From Eurosta solidaginis (taxonomy: Eukaryota > Arthropoda > Insecta > Diptera > Tephritidae), in contig NC_090322.1 of NCBI RefSeq assembly GCF_040869045.1, forward strand, positions 190,215,477 to 190,279,476: DNA of 64,000 bases, written 5' to 3'. Shown one piece after another: positions 12,390-25,800 of the stretch. The position numbers and the translations under genes were made by a program. The number at the start of each line of letters is the position of its first letter. Positions within the stretch are counted from its first letter, which is position 1. Under the pieces are notes generated by a model that saw only the letters and a list, made by a program, of their open reading frames with translations, searched no databases and was not told where the DNA came from.

Positions 12390-12512
12390 TGCTTTTTGAA
12401 AAACCTCATTTCTAAAATTTTGATGTTGCTGTGCCTGGGGTATGAACCCAGAGCATTTCGTGTGGTAGGCGGAGCACGCTACCATCACACCACGTTGGCC
12501 GCGCGAATGGGT
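12390..12512 (-). mobile_element. tRNA-derived SINE head fragment
   Basis: On the minus strand the stretch reads like the promoter head of a tRNA-derived SINE: a box A-like GTGTGATGGTAGCGTGCTCC, then a box B-like GGGTTCATACCCC about 30 bases further on, then an AT-rich body fragment. Boxes A and B are the internal RNA polymerase III promoter. The cloverleaf is not intact and the body is truncated, so it is not a tRNA gene. Confidence 0.7.
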
Positions 12513-12699
12513 TAACTTTTAAGCCACATTCCTTAAGAGCGGTACGCAGATCACAACTAATTGCTCAAGAAAAATTTTGCCTTTTTTCTTGCGTGAAAAA
12601 TAGTAGTATGGAAGTAATTTTGACGTTTAAAAATCCACGGTGAATAGTGAAACAAGCAAGAAGAAGAGCACATAAACAAAAGAAATGTAAAGAATGTCA

Positions 12700-12792
12700 C
12701 TTCCCTTATTAGTGCCCGTTTCTCCTCCGCCGTGAAATTCACTCTGCGCTTTTTGCGTTTTGGTGCTGCAGCTATTGTTATTTCCATTTCTG
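12700..12792 (-). pseudogene. Myb/SANT-like accessory protein of the Harbinger element, N-terminal fragment
   Basis: On the minus strand a start codon at about 12790 opens MEITIAAAPKRKKRRVNFTA and continues through EEKRALIREV. The basic KRKKRR cluster followed by NFT..EK..LIREV is the opening of the Myb/SANT-like domain seen in PIF/Harbinger second proteins and related insect DNA-binding proteins. The similarity stops after about 30 codons, so helices 2 and 3 are missing or lay in a lost exon. Only the N-terminus survives. Confidence 0.6.
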
Positions 12793-12793
12793 A

Positions 12794-14863
12794 AATAAAA
12801 CAAGTAAGAACGGGACTGTCTTCGGCTGTGCCGAAGACTTCATACCTTTCATGAATGGGGCTGAACAATAATCTTATCCCGTTCGTAATCTCCGAATAAT
12901 CGGATGTATAAGATAAGAAATATATAGTGAACAGATCTACATACCTTAACGATTTTTAAGATAAATATAAAATAAAAAACAGGTAGGTACTTTGTGTGAG
13001 GATGCAACGTTTCAGGTTTTTTGTGGTCTGCGTGTAAAAACTATGACTACGAATCATGTATTTCAACAATATATGACGTAAACGTAACTATTTGATGAAA
13101 TTTGATGAATTTTGAAGCTTGTAGCCGTAAAAAGGGGGCAAAAATTAGAGTTTATATGGGGTATATAATATATATACCACCGATCTCTATGATTTTTTCA
13201 GACAATAATATATGCATATGGTGAAATTTGAAGCTTCTAGCTGTTAAAATGGGGAAGAAATTGCCCAAAGTTTCTTATCTGAACAATCGGTTGTATGGGA
13301 TATATACTATATATACCACCGGTATCTATGATTTTCTCGGACAACAATATATGCTATATACGTAAGCATTTTGTGAAATTTGAAGCTTCTAGCTGTTAAA
13401 ACGGGGCAGAAATTGCGCAAAGTTTCTTATCTGAACAATCGGTTGTATGAGATATATACTATGTATACCACCGATCTCAATGATTTTTTCAGACATCAAT
13501 ATATGTTATACACGTAAGCATTTGGTGAAATTTGAAGCTTCTAGCTGTTAAAATGGGGCCGGAATCGTAAAAAAATATATATATACTATATATACCATCA
13601 TATATATATTATATATATCGCCGATCTCTATGATTTTTTGACACAACAATACATACTATATACGTAAGCAATCGGTGAAATTTGAAGCTTATAGCTGTTA
13701 AAATGTGGTAGAAATTGCGAAAAGTTTCTTATCTGAACAATCCGTTGTATGAGATATATACTATATATACAACCGATCTCTATGATTTTTTCAGACAACA
13801 ATATATGCTATATGCGTAAGCAATCGATGAAATTTGAAGCTTATAGCTGTTAAAATGGGGTAGAAATTGCGAAAAGTTTCTTATCTGAACAATCGGTTGT
13901 ATGAGATATATACTATATAAAACCGATCTCTATGATTTTTTCAGACAACAATATATGCTATATACGTAAGCAATTGGTGAAATTTGAAGCTTATAGCTGT
14001 TAAAATGGGGTAGAAATTGCGAAAAGTTTCTTATCTGAACAATCGGTTGTATGAGATATATACTATATATATAACCGATCTCTATGATATTTTCAGACAA
14101 CAATATATGCTATATACGTAAGTATTCGGTGAAATTTGAAGCTTCTAGCTGTTAAAATGGGGCTAAAATTTGCGAAAATATATATATATATATATACTAT
14201 ATATATATATACTATATATATATATACTATATATACCACCATATATATACTATATATACCAACGATCTTTATGATTTTTTCAGACAACAATATATGCTAT
14301 ATACGTAAGCATTCGTTGAAATTTGAAGCCTCCTGCTCTTAAAATAGGGCAGTAATTACAAAAAGTTCCTTATCTGAACAATCGGTTGTGGGGGATATAT
14401 ACTATATATACGACCGATCTCATCAATTTTTTCAGGCAACAATATGTGCAATATACGAAAGTATATGGTGAAGTTTGAAGCTTCAATCCGTTAAATTGGG
14501 TAAGATATTACAAAAATCCTCTTTTTCTGAAAAATCGGTTGTATGGAGGATATATGCTATAGTTGTCCGATCCGGTCGGTTACGACAAATGTCTAATGGG
14601 ACACCCAAATACACCCGCTCACCAAATTTTATCAAGATATCTCAAAAATTGAGGGACTAGTTTGCATACAAACAGACAGACGAACAGATGGACAGACGGA
14701 CAGACGGACAGACGGACATGGCTAAATCAACTCAGCTCTTCAACCTGATTATTTCGGTATACTTAATGGTGGGTCTATCTATTTTCCTTTAATGACTTAC
14801 AATTTTCGGTTTCGTGACGAAATTAATATACCATTTCATTTTCATGAAAGGTATAATAATAAA
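12794..14863. repeat. Interspersed element carrying a 151-bp-period tandem array
   Basis: Near its left end is a perfect hairpin, GTCTTCGGCTGTGCCGAAGAC (12818-12838). ATACCTTTCATGAA at the left is matched by an inverted TTCATGAAAGGTAT at the right (about 14840). Between them are nine or so units starting with CAGACAACAATATATGC (near 13199, 13338, 13490, 13641, 13792, 13942, 14094, 14281 and 14433). Spacing is 150-152 bp except one interval of 187, which contains an expanded (TA)n. A GGACAGACGGACAGACGG stretch follows near 14690. It is non-coding and of unassigned class. Confidence 0.8.
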
Positions 14864-15144
14864 TATTTATTGCAGAAAAATTAAAAAACCATGTGCTTAC
14901 CTAATTTTTCCAGTTTGTTTACCTTTCTTCTTCAAGAAATGTATGGCACTTGACATATTTCTTGCGGAAACCGGTGTTGCCGTATGCAAATTTGATGGAA
15001 AAATAGTAGTAAAGTAGAGTACTAAATTTCTTGCAAACTGCGTACTACCTCAAGAAAATTTACCACAAGGAATTTTCTTGAGCATTTCTTGAGCGTTTTT
15101 TATATGGGATTTTTACTTTCTTGTGATCTGCGTACCGCCCTTTA

Positions 15145-15854
15145 ACAAGGAATGGATGAATGAAGAGCAAGCACTCTTAAATCAATGATTTAAAATTTCA
15201 AATGATTGCACAGTTTTACAGCTCTGGTTAGCATACGTAAAATCATATAAAAGTTATAAGAATCGATTCGTATGGATCAGCCGCAGTGCAAAGGCCTATT
15301 TTTGTTAACAAATATTACTCTATTTGTTTATAAATAATAGAGAAAGTTGTTTGTAAATTCGAACAATCTCTGCAATATTGAAATTTACTTTGGTGCCTAA
15401 AAGTGCGCTGTCTGTAGGACCAATTATGTTAGTGCTCTAAGACACAAACCAACATATGTAACCCCGCTGAATTCTGATTTTTAAGGCTGCCTAACTCTGT
15501 AATATATTTTGCTTTTGGAAAAATTACCTATATGAAAAAAATAAGCTGGCTGCAAAATAGCGGCATACCAGCTTAAGTTAAATCAACAATTGCAAATTCC
15601 AACCAAGCGATTTGTAAAAAAAAGCTAATTTGTACATTTGTTCCTCATTTGCTCGATATAGGCAGCCAGCATCATAGCGGCCGTGTTGCATAGGCCGTAT
15701 ATTACCTACTATCTATATATAAATAAGCTAACAAATTTTCCATACAATCAATTGATAGGCTGTTTCGCATAGTTAGCATACATAAAATCATATAAAAGTT
15801 ATATGAATCGATTCGTAAGGATCAGCCGCAGTGCATAGGTCTATTTTTGTTAAC
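15145..15854. repeat. Family B repeat, first copy and partial second
   Basis: The segment from about 15228 (GTTAGCATACGTAAAATC) runs to about 15720. The start of that segment is then repeated at 15772-15867. A second long copy of the body (AGACACAAACCAACATATGT, AAGGCTGCCTAACTCT) lies at 16979-17365, beyond the inserted 422-bp trimer. So this is a direct duplication of about 550-600 bp whose second copy was later interrupted. A related piece is at 44540-44740, inside the Gypsy element. It is non-coding. Confidence 0.65.
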
Positions 15855-15867
15855 AAATATTACTTTA

Positions 15868-16965
15868 GTTTTTGTTTTTATCGGCCTATTGATAAATGAT
15901 TCAAGGTTCGATTCGAGCTCAAGGCCAGAACAATAATTTTTTTCTAATTATTGTTATTTTTTAATTTTTCTAAATTTGCAAAATTGTATTTTGTTTTTGG
16001 AATAGTAAGTAGAAAATTTTTCAGACAACCTGCCATAGCTGCGCAGATAGATCCATTTCGAAGGGTGCTAAGCCTTCATCCACAGTACGCTTTAGGCATG
16101 TTGCGCTAACCATTTAGCTATACAGCGGTGGTTTGTTTGACTGGCAAATTTGCTACTTCTATTCCTTTTTACTAACTATTTTTATTCAGTGTTGCGCCAT
16201 CTGGTGCAAATCACTGATAATGCTGGATTTTTGTTTATTGTCAATTACTTTGTTTGACATTCCCAAGTGCTCATGGTTTATTAACAATTGTTTTTGTTTT
16301 TATCGGCCTATTGATAAATGATTCAAGGTTCGATTCGAGCTCAAGGCCAGAACAATAATTTTTTTCTAATTATTGTTATTTTTTAATTTTGCTAAATTTG
16401 AAAAATTGTATTTTGTTTTTGGAGTAGTAAGTAGAAAATTTTTCAGACAACCTGCCATAGCTGCGCAGATAGATCCATTTCGAAGGGTGCTAAGCCTTCA
16501 TCATCAGTACGCTTTAGGCATGCTGCGCTAACCATTTAGCTATACAGCGGTGGTTTGTTTGACTGGCAAATTTGCTACTTCTATTCCTTTTTACCAACTA
16601 TTTTTATTCAGTGTTGCGCCATCTGGTGCAAATCACTGATAATGCTGGATTTTTGTTTATTGTCAATTACTTTGTTTGACATTCCCAAGTGCTCATGGTT
16701 TATTAACAATTGTTTTTGTTTTTATCGGCCTATTGATAAATGATTCAAGGTTCGATTCGAGCTCAAGGCCAGAACAATAATTTTTTTCTAATTATTGTTA
16801 TTTTTTAATTTTTCTAAATTTGAAAAATTGTATTCTGTTTTTGGAATAGTAAGTAGAAAATTTTTCAGACAACCTGCCATAGCTGCGCAGATAGATCCAT
16901 TTCGAAAAAATAACAATAATTAGAAAAAAATTATTGTTCTGGCCTTGAGCTCGAATCGAACCTTG
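15868..16965. mobile_element. Inserted trimer of a 422-bp unit with an inverted end
   Basis: Two full units and a partial third repeat with an exact 422-bp period (TATCGGCCTATTG at 15880, 16302 and 16724) and are almost identical. After the third unit breaks off at about 16905, a reversed copy of the unit's start follows (16906-16965). The whole block is flanked by a 13-bp direct repeat, AAATATTACTTTA (15855-15867 and 16966-16978), which is a target-site duplication. Each unit holds GGTTCGATTCGAGC, like an RNA polymerase III B box, so a multimeric SINE-like retroposon is plausible. Confidence 0.75.
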
Positions 16966-16978
16966 AAATATTACTTTA

Positions 16979-17365
16979 TTTGCTTATAATTAATAGCAAA
17001 GTTTTTTGTATATTCGAACAATCTGCAAATATCGAAATTTACTTTTGTGTCCAAAAGTGCGCCATCTGTAGGACCAATTATGTTAGTGCTCTAAGACACA
17101 AACCAACATATGTAACCCCGCTGAATTCTGATTTTTAAGGCTGCCTAACTCTATAATATATTTTTCTTTTGAGAAAATGACCTATTTGAAAAAAAAAAAA
17201 TATATATAGGCTGGCTGAAAAATAGCGGCATAACGGCTTAAGTTAAATCAACAATTGAAAATCTCAACTAAGCGATTTGTAAAACAAGTTAATTTGTATA
17301 TTTGTTTCTCATTTGCTCGATGCCTATATCGGCATCATAGCGGCCATATATTACCTACTATATTT
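16979..17365. repeat. Family B repeat, continuation of second copy
   Basis: It resumes the family B sequence interrupted by the trimer insertion. It matches 15320-15720 with scattered differences, including AGTGCTCTAAGACACAAACC and CTGAATTCTGATTTTTAAGG. Non-coding. Confidence 0.65.
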
Positions 17366-19830
17366 ATTATTAGGCTAACTTTGCTATATTATATGCCCGG
17401 ATGCTTTGATCCCATAACTATAATTTGTTTATGTCGCTTAAAGTTATGAAATTAATTTTATTTTAGTAAATATGTTTACGTGAATAATATCAATGTTTTT
17501 GTTTGTTTTTCTTTTCTTTCTAATTTATTCTGCTGTGTTATATCTTAGTTTTATATCGTTCACAGATGATATTTTGCTGGTAGATATGGTCATGTATATT
17601 CATGAAATGGAGCGTTTACAAATTTAATACAAATTAATTACATACATAGATCTCAATGGGAATCCCAACATTAAATATCCGAACATTATAATCTTCATAT
17701 TTCCACAATGATAACATTAAAACCCGGAAAAAGTCTAAGTGCACTTATTGCGTTTTTATATGGAACCGTTTATTCACTTCACTCCGCACTTTAAGTACTT
17801 TATTTTTTTCTTCATTTAAATTTTTTTTAGTAAACTCTGCCGTCTTTCTCATTACATAGTTTGTTTATATTTTTTTTTTTTTTTTTTTATGAGGGTATCC
17901 TCTATTCTTTTCGAAATTTTCGTTTTGTGTCACACTAACATATTACATACATATGTATTTATACAAAATTAAACTCGGGAAAACCCCAATTGTATAACCA
18001 AACGGTGGTGTGAAATAAGCATAATTCCTTTAGCAAATTTCTTCGTTTTTAACTAAAAGTTGATGCTTTTGGAATTATGACACTATTGAAGTAAATGGGC
18101 GATATATGCATATATAGTTTATATGGGTGATATAGGCCTACTGAGGAAGCGAGCACCCAAAACTAAATTTGGTACCGCGCCAACAGCGTACCTCCCGGGT
18201 GGTGTGGAAAAGCTATTTTTCAAGTCAATTTCATTTGATTTTACATATTTTTTAAATTTTTGTTTAAGGAGCTCCATACCAAAACGTTATAATTACATTT
18301 GAAAAGTTTGTAGAAAATTTAAGAAAATGCAATCAAAAAGTATAACGTCTTAGATCAAATTCAAAATTTTTATGAAAAAGTGAAGTAAGTTAGACCAGTT
18401 TGCTATATTTCCACTCACTGCTTAATTAACGCATTATTGCACTACCCCCCAACACTGGATGCATAGACGGAGTTGAAAAAAATACAAGTTGGCGATACTA
18501 GTATATATAATTCCAAGAGCTATATTCTGCAAAATCGTAAAGTGATGATCACGGCTTCTAATTTACGGTTTGCGGAACCTTAAAAATTTCTTCTACTAAA
18601 TGTGGATGGTGCCATGCCTATATAATTTAAAACAGAGGTCGACTGCTAATACGAGTCAAAAAATATTGGAAAAGGTGGCAAACGATGCGTCTTGACCTCA
18701 GTATTAATAATCTGAAAAAAAGAAAATATATATTGTCCGGAGATATTTGCAATTGAAGTTAGGAATTTCCATGTGGTTATTTTAATGTTGCTGTACACAG
18801 GAAAAAATTGTATATGCAAAGGGTTTTGCACGGATTTAATTTTGATCCCGTACCATTGGTGAACTGGGCAGGGTAATTATTTACCCGGTTTCGAGGGATC
18901 ATATTTCCTTGATATCTCTTGAACGACTCAAAAATTTTGTTTTCTGCCTCCGGATTGTTAATACTGAACGCGTATTAACAGTCGACCCTGGTCTAATTAT
19001 TTCCCAAAATTCAACTAAATGTACATTACGGTCTTTGTTTAAAAAAAATGTCTAAACCGAATTTCGTTAGTTACGGTTTACACCATTTAATTCATGAATT
19101 CCATCTGTTAGCGTTCAGAGAGGGGAAAAGTAACAAGACAACATTTAAACCACTTGTCGGCTCGCATGTTGTACTCTTCCGCTCTCTTCTCAACCCCTTC
19201 GCCTATATCCCGTCCGAATTGAATTCAAGGATTGTGTGATGTAAAAGGGGAATTAGGATTGGTAGATTTTTGTCCGATTTATGTCATAAATATTTTTAAA
19301 ATAGATTACCTAGAAGAAAGTGCGGGCCTACTACCGAAAGTAACGATTTCAGCAACAAAACTTGGGGTGGCTAAACATGATCATACAATCTATCGAAACA
19401 CACGTTTGTTATTGACGAGACGCGTTGTATCTGCTGAGCCCTTTACAATTAAACCATCTCGCAAACTAAATCTGGCAACTCTTGTTTTCAGGTTTGCAGA
19501 TTGCTCTATTACGACTTGCTGAACTGCTGAATGGAAGACGCAGACGACGGCAACGACAACAGCTAACGGCAGCGCTATTTCAAATTTTTCAGTTCTCGCC
19601 GAAGAGAACTTTGACACAAGTTTGTGCCCATTTTCTTTAAGTTCCGTTTTTCTGTTTGTATTTTAATTGTTAATAGTTGTTATTATAAAATCGAGTGCCT
19701 AAACTAAATAAGAAACCGATTTCACATCATTTACTCGAAAGAATTTGTGCGTCAACAAAAAAAAATCAATAACCATCAGACGGTCTGAAAATCCATAAAC
19801 CAAGTGTGTGAAGGAAAACTAATTATAACA
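17366..19830. other. Intergenic sequence and 5' flank of the kinesin gene
   Basis: No gene is recognised. A poly(T) tract lies near 17870-17890. Segments at 18480-19010 contain diverged words of the family C element (GTCGAC, GCGTATTAAC, TTTTGATCCC) also found at 55110-56100. The last 300 bases before the ATG at 19831 are presumably the 5' UTR and promoter of the kinesin. No TATA box or initiator can be assigned with confidence. Confidence 0.5.
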
Positions 19831-22800
19831 ATGGGTGATGTCGACAATGTGCGTGTAGCTGTACGCATACGTCCCCTTGTGCCTTCAGAACGTGAGCGTG
19901 GCTGCCAAGAAGCTGTGGAGCGTGTCGGCGATTCAGCCCAAGTAATTGTGAATCGCACAGATACATTTACTTTCAATTATGTGTTTGATGCGCGCGATAC
20001 ACAAGAATATATCTACGAAGTGATTGTGACTGGATTATTGGACAAATTCTTCTCAGGTTTTAATGCCACAATATTGGCCTATGGTCAGACGGGTTCAGGA
20101 AAGACCCATACTATGGGCACAGCCTTCGGTGGAGAATTGGATGAAAATGCAGGTGTGATACCACGTATTATGCGAGATATATTTGAGCGTATCAAGAAAT
20201 TGACTGAGGAATTTGATTTTGTGGTCAAGTGCTCATTCATGGAACTATATCAAGAGCAATTATATGATTTACTATCGGATCAGCCACGCGAGCAAGCTGT
20301 TGTGGAGATGCGTGAAAATCGTAATGGCGTTATTATGCCAGGTTTGACTGAAATGCTAGTTGCAAACGCCAGCGAAACAACCGATTGCTTATTACGTGGA
20401 TCTTCGGGGCGTGCAGTGGCAGCTACGGCCATGAATGAGCAGTCATCACGTTCACATGCTATATTCACTATTACCGTCGAAGCAACTAAGAAAGACGAAA
20501 TGTATGTTGTATTTATAATTTGTGTTTTTTTGAAGGTTGTTGGCAATGGCACTAATTGCATATTTTCTTTTATATTTATAAACAAAATAGGAGTACCGTA
20601 ACTACCTCGAAATTTCACTTAGTGGATTTGGCTGGGTCTGAGCGTTCAAAGAAAACACAAGCTACAGGTGATCGCTTCAAGGAGGGTGTTAAAATAAATC
20701 AAGGACTTTTAGCGCTGGGAAATGTTATATCGGCTCTTGGTTGTAAGTAGTAAACATTTTAGTACACAGGTAGTTTGCATTGAGTGGGATACCATATAAT
20801 ATTTACTTAGTAAATCACTGTAGCTGATCTATAAGAAATGAAATATAATAAATTAACGTAAATAATCGGCCAAAAATATCGGGAGTGGGTTAAAAGAAGC
20901 GTTTTGACCCCAGTGTCTATAACACGAAGGCGGAAAATCAATTGCGTCGGTAAAGATATTCAAGAAAAATCGAAAAATCCATAGTTGATAAGCGCAGTAC
21001 AAAGCTTTATAGCTTCCGCAACCCAATTTTCAACCTCACCTACACGAGGGGAATCCTGTTAAAAGAAAGAATGTATCATAAACATATTAAGCAGGCGAGG
21101 CTCTGGCTACCCCAGGTTCTTCATGGAACTAGGAAGTGGGGAGGGCGGGATAGTCTAGAAGATTTAATGTGGTCATGTTAATCCTTCCAGAGATGGTCAG
21201 GCTAGTACCCTCATGGTGCTTTGTTAGCCGAACGTACGGATCTATATCCGGCAGAGGATCATCAACATCGATACACTCCCCAAAGCGTTGTTGTTGTTGT
21301 AGCGATAAGGACACTCCCCGAGGGCCTTGGGGAGTGTTATCGAGTTGATGGTACTTTGCCGGATGCAAATTCGGTATGTTCCGGTACCAAGCCCGACCGT
21401 CTCGGGTGCGATTCGGGATCGTCAGAGCCTCGGCTGTTCCTGGAACAGGATTCGCCACGGATAGGTGAGGTTGGCAATTGGGTTTGGAGAATCTATGTAT
21501 TGCGCTGACAACCTGAAAGGGCTGCGCTACACCAACCCCTTGAATCCGGTATTTTAGTCGCCTCTAGTTTAGTATATTAATCAAAAAGAATTTAAAGACT
21601 AGAAACAAATGAATTAAAACTATAAAAATATAACGTAATTAACGTGAAAATAAAAAAAAAAGATAAACAATCAGTTAAATAAATATATAAGAATAAATTA
21701 AAGGTACACTTTAATCTAAGTCTAAGTCCAGAGAAGACTTGAAGGAACTTCTCGACAAAGAGAAATCAAAAAGGAGAGGCTATTAAATTCGGTAAGTGCG
21801 CGAAAAATCGGTTCGATAATGCAATAATTAGCTCTACCGACACGCAAGTAAAAGGACAAGAAAGTACGAAGACACTTATTTAACTTCTCTGGTCATGCAG
21901 TTGCCCTTATAAGATCATATATTGGCGATAGGACTCAAGCAGTATGTATAGATGGTGAAAAGTCTGACTTCCTACATGTCTTAAGAGGCGTCCCTCAAGG
22001 CTCTATCCTGGGTCCTCTGTTATTTGTTCTGTATATCAATGACTTTCCCGATGTCCTTAAGTATTGTAATGTTCATATCTACGCTGATGATGTGCAGTTG
22101 TTTACGTGTTGTCCTCGTGATCAAACTAGCTTGTGCATAAGTAACTTAAACCACGATTTGAATCAAATATTTGCATGGGCTAATATGAATGGATTATGTA
22201 TAAACCCGAATAAGTCAAAATGTATTGTTATTCATAGAAGGTCTTTTCCCACTAATGATTTAGAGAATGTAGTGTCTCTGAGCGCCAATTCTTTGTTACT
22301 GCAATACGTCTTTGGAATTCCCTACCTACAAGTCTTCGACTCTTAAGTTGTTGGAGTTGTTGTTGTTGTTGTTGTAGCAATGCTCGCCCCACCTAATAGC
22401 CGCGACCGATCACGAATTGTCATCAATATCATCTAACGGGAGTCCAAGGAAACTTGCCGTTTCAATAGGGGTGGACCATAAGGAAAGGGGTGTTAGAGGC
22501 GTTGGTTCCACATTACAATTGAAGAGATGGTTGGTGTCATGTGGGGACACATTGCAAGCGGGCATACATTTTGTATGTCGGGGTTGATTCTGGATAGGTA
22601 AGAGTTTAACCTGTTGCAGTATCCAGAACGAAGTTGAGCAAGAGTGACACGCGTTTCCCTGGGGAGTATGCGTTACTCTTCCGCAAGTTTTGGATAATTT
22701 TCGTTAAGTACTGGATTCACCGGGCAATTCCCGGCATAAAGGTCCGACGCCTGTTTATGGAGTTCACCAAGGACCTGCTTGTGTTTTTTCACTTCATACG

Positions 22801-25800
22801 GCTGGGTTCTCAGGTGCCGTATTTCCTCAAAATGCTTACGGAGATGACTCCTTAAGCCCCTAGGCGGTGCTGGTTCATCAATCAGATGTCTGTTGGGATG
22901 CCCAGGTTCCTGGGTATTCAACAGGAACTGTTTGGTCAGCATCTCATTTCTCTCCCTGATGGGGAGTATTCTCGCCTCATTATGCAGATGGTGTTCTGGG
23001 GACATAAGAAGACAGCCCGTGGCGATTCTGAGAGCAGTATTTTGGCAGGCCTGTAGTTTCTTCCAGTGGGTGATTTTTAGGCTTGGCGACCATATGGGTG
23101 ACGCGTAGCACGTAATCGGCTGGCTAATTGCTTTGTATGTAGTCATGAGCGTTTCTTTATCTTTTCCCCAAGTACTGCCAGCGAGGGATTTGAGGATTTT
23201 GTTACGGCTCTAAATTCTCGGAACAATTGCGGCTGCGTGCTCACCAAAATGTAGATCCTGATCAAACGTCACACCCAAGATTTTGGGGTGTAGGACAGTC
23301 GGTAGCGTAGTGTCATCGACGTGGATGTTCAAAATGGTCGACATTTGGGGCGTCCATGTTGTAAATAAGGTCGCGGAAGATTTAGTCGGTGATAATTCCA
23401 GGTTTCGCGAGGCGAAAAAACTGGAGAGATCAGGGAGGTAGCCGTTTATTTTATTGGAAACGATTGTGACTCCTTCCGGTGGTGAAGGTAGCTTAGATAT
23501 GTAGAAATTAAACAAAAGTGGGGATAGGACACCACCATGTGGCACCCCCTGTTTAATTCTCCTTTGTATTTGTATTTATTAGGCAATTCATCCCAGCACA
23601 ACAATTTGACAAAAATTATTTTACAGTGCTAGTCGGTAAAAGGCATAAAATAGGAACAATCTAATCTTGAAACTTAAAGCTAATGACTATGGCTAAGAAA
23701 AGGTTACAACAAATAATATATTTAATAAATAGTAAATAGATAAATAAAGGAATGATAGAGTACATTTGCTTAGAAGGAATCAGTATTTTAATTGTCTAGG
23801 TTATTATAGAAACTTGTTAATTCTTTATTGAAGAGCAGAGCATTGCTTATAAGCCTAAGTCTAGAAGGGAGCGAGTTCCAAAGACGTATGGAATTAATGA
23901 AGAACTGGCGATCAGATATTAGCATACGATGTCTGAAGTGGGTAAGGAGAACAGATCTAGACGACTGGAGAAAATTTAGCCTCCGATACAGATAGTCAGG
24001 TTCCTTCATATATATTAATTTATGTAGCGTAGTGAGCGTTTTAAGTTTAATAAGGTTATCGAAAGAAATGTTTAGCAACCTGTAAGCATGTTGAGAGACG
24101 TGGTCAAGTCTTTTCAACCCATAGACGTATCTAGCAATGTTGTTATACACAACATTAAGTTTCCTCTTACATACATAGTCACAATTGGAGTAAACCTCAC
24201 AACCATAAAGGAGCGTAGGTATTAAGTACGCTTTTGCTATTAGTAGACGAATATGTAACGGAGTAAAATATTGTGTAAGCCAGAGTGTACGAAGCATCCC
24301 ATACACTTTTCCCACTGTGCGGAAGATGTGATCTTTCCATGTCAGGGTTTTGTTAAAAACTATACCTAGATTTTTTGCCGTGTCAACGTATTCTATAATA
24401 GTGTTGTCTAAAATTAAATTTTCCATTCCACTTTTATCTAGTGACCTTCTATGAATGACTATACATTTCGACTTCTTAGGGTTAAGACATAAGCCGTTCA
24501 TAGAAGCCCACGTACCAATTTGACACAAATCGTAATTTAAGTTATTAATACATGAACTGGTACATCACTAGGACAGCACATATACAATTGTACGTCGTCA
24601 GCATAAATGTGAATATTACAATACTTGAGAACACCAGGCAAATCGTTTATATACAAAACAAATAACAGGGGACCAAGGATTGAGCCTTGTGGGACTCCTC
24701 TTAAAACACTGACGAAGTCAGACTTTCTGCTACCAACACTTACTGCCTGAGTTCGGTCGGCCAAATACGATCTGATTAGGGCTGTTGCAGAGTTGGAGAA
24801 ATTAAATAGGTTGTCCAGCTTCTTGCAGAGAACGGTGTGGTCGACCGAGTCAAACGCTTTTGAATGGTCGAGAAGAGTCAGGAAAGCAGTAAAATTTTTG
24901 TCAACTTGTTCTCGAATATCCTCTATCACCGATAGGAGCGCTGTTTTACAGCTACGATTTGACCTGAATCCAGACTGGGAATCTGTGAGAAGGTTATTAT
25001 TCTGCACATAAGTATTTATCTGGCAGTGCAAAATTCGTTCGACGACCTTGGAAAGGAAAGGCAGAATAGCTATAGGCCTATACTCCTTGTTTTGCTTGGG
25101 GATTGGGATTACCTTAGCAACTTTCCAACATTTGGGAAATACACAGGACGTCAGCACAGAGTTAACCAAGTAGGTTAAGTGAGGAAGGATTTTAGGAAGA
25201 ATTATTTTTAAAAATTTCGGACATATACCATCGAACCCCATAGCATTAGACTTTACTGAAAGAATGGCTTGAACGACATCACACTCATCGACACTAGCAA
25301 ACTCAAGAGGACCAAAATCAACATTAGCGCGAATACAATGATTATCAGCACATATATTGTCAGTTGAGATTGGCAGATTTACAAAATTTATATTTATCTC
25401 ATTAATGTCTACATCAGGGAGGACAGAAATATCACATTTGGATTTTCCGATACCAATATGTTTAATCGACTTCCAGGTTTCCTTCGAACTCAAAGCAGCA
25501 CTAAACTTGTTATTATAAAATTTTTGCTTAGCTGACCTAATGGCTTTGTTTGCAGCGATCCTAGCTGTTTTGAAGCAGTTGTGAGCCTCCAGGGTTTTGT
25601 ATCTTTTCCATCGTGAGTAAGCAAGGTTACGCTGGTGAATTAAGTGTTTTAGATTGGCACTAAACCAAGGGGTATTTTTGTGTGTAGCAGCTTTGAGTTT
25701 CACTGGCACATAGTTGTCGAAAAGCCTAATGATATGGTTCTGTAGGAATGATGCCTGATCATCGACCGATGTCAGTGTACGAATCAAGCTCCACTCAACC

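Larger units (their letters stand above)
12536..15141 (-). mobile_element. PIF/Harbinger-type transposon, split by an inserted tandem-repeat element
   Basis: The left end AGAGCGGTACGCAGATCACAA and the reverse complement of the right end AGGGCGGTACGCAGATCACAA form a 21-bp inverted repeat with one mismatch. TTA flanks both ends (12533-12535 and 15142-15144). Subterminal GCTCAAGAAA words occur at both sides. The left arm encodes the start of a Myb/SANT-like protein on the minus strand, the accessory DNA-binding protein typical of this superfamily. No DDE transposase is left. About 2.07 kb of unrelated repeat (12794-14863) sits inside, just upstream of the Myb-like start codon. Confidence 0.78.

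Noticed and set aside
12405..12500. Possible tRNA gene on the minus strand
   Set aside because: Box A and box B words are present but the acceptor and anticodon stems do not pair, and the body runs into SINE-like sequence.
14093..14342. Open frames on both strands with long Tyr-Ile repeats
   Set aside because: They arise from a (TA)n microsatellite within the tandem array.
13199..14440. Regularly spaced repeats that could suggest a CRISPR-like array
   Set aside because: Units are about 151 bp and similar throughout, with no unique spacers between short repeats, and the genome is eukaryotic. This is a tandem array inside an interspersed element.
16133..16743. Two identical 62-codon open frames as possible duplicated genes
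   Set aside because: They are the same position of the 422-bp repeat unit. The frame has no recognisable domain and is absent from the third unit by truncation.
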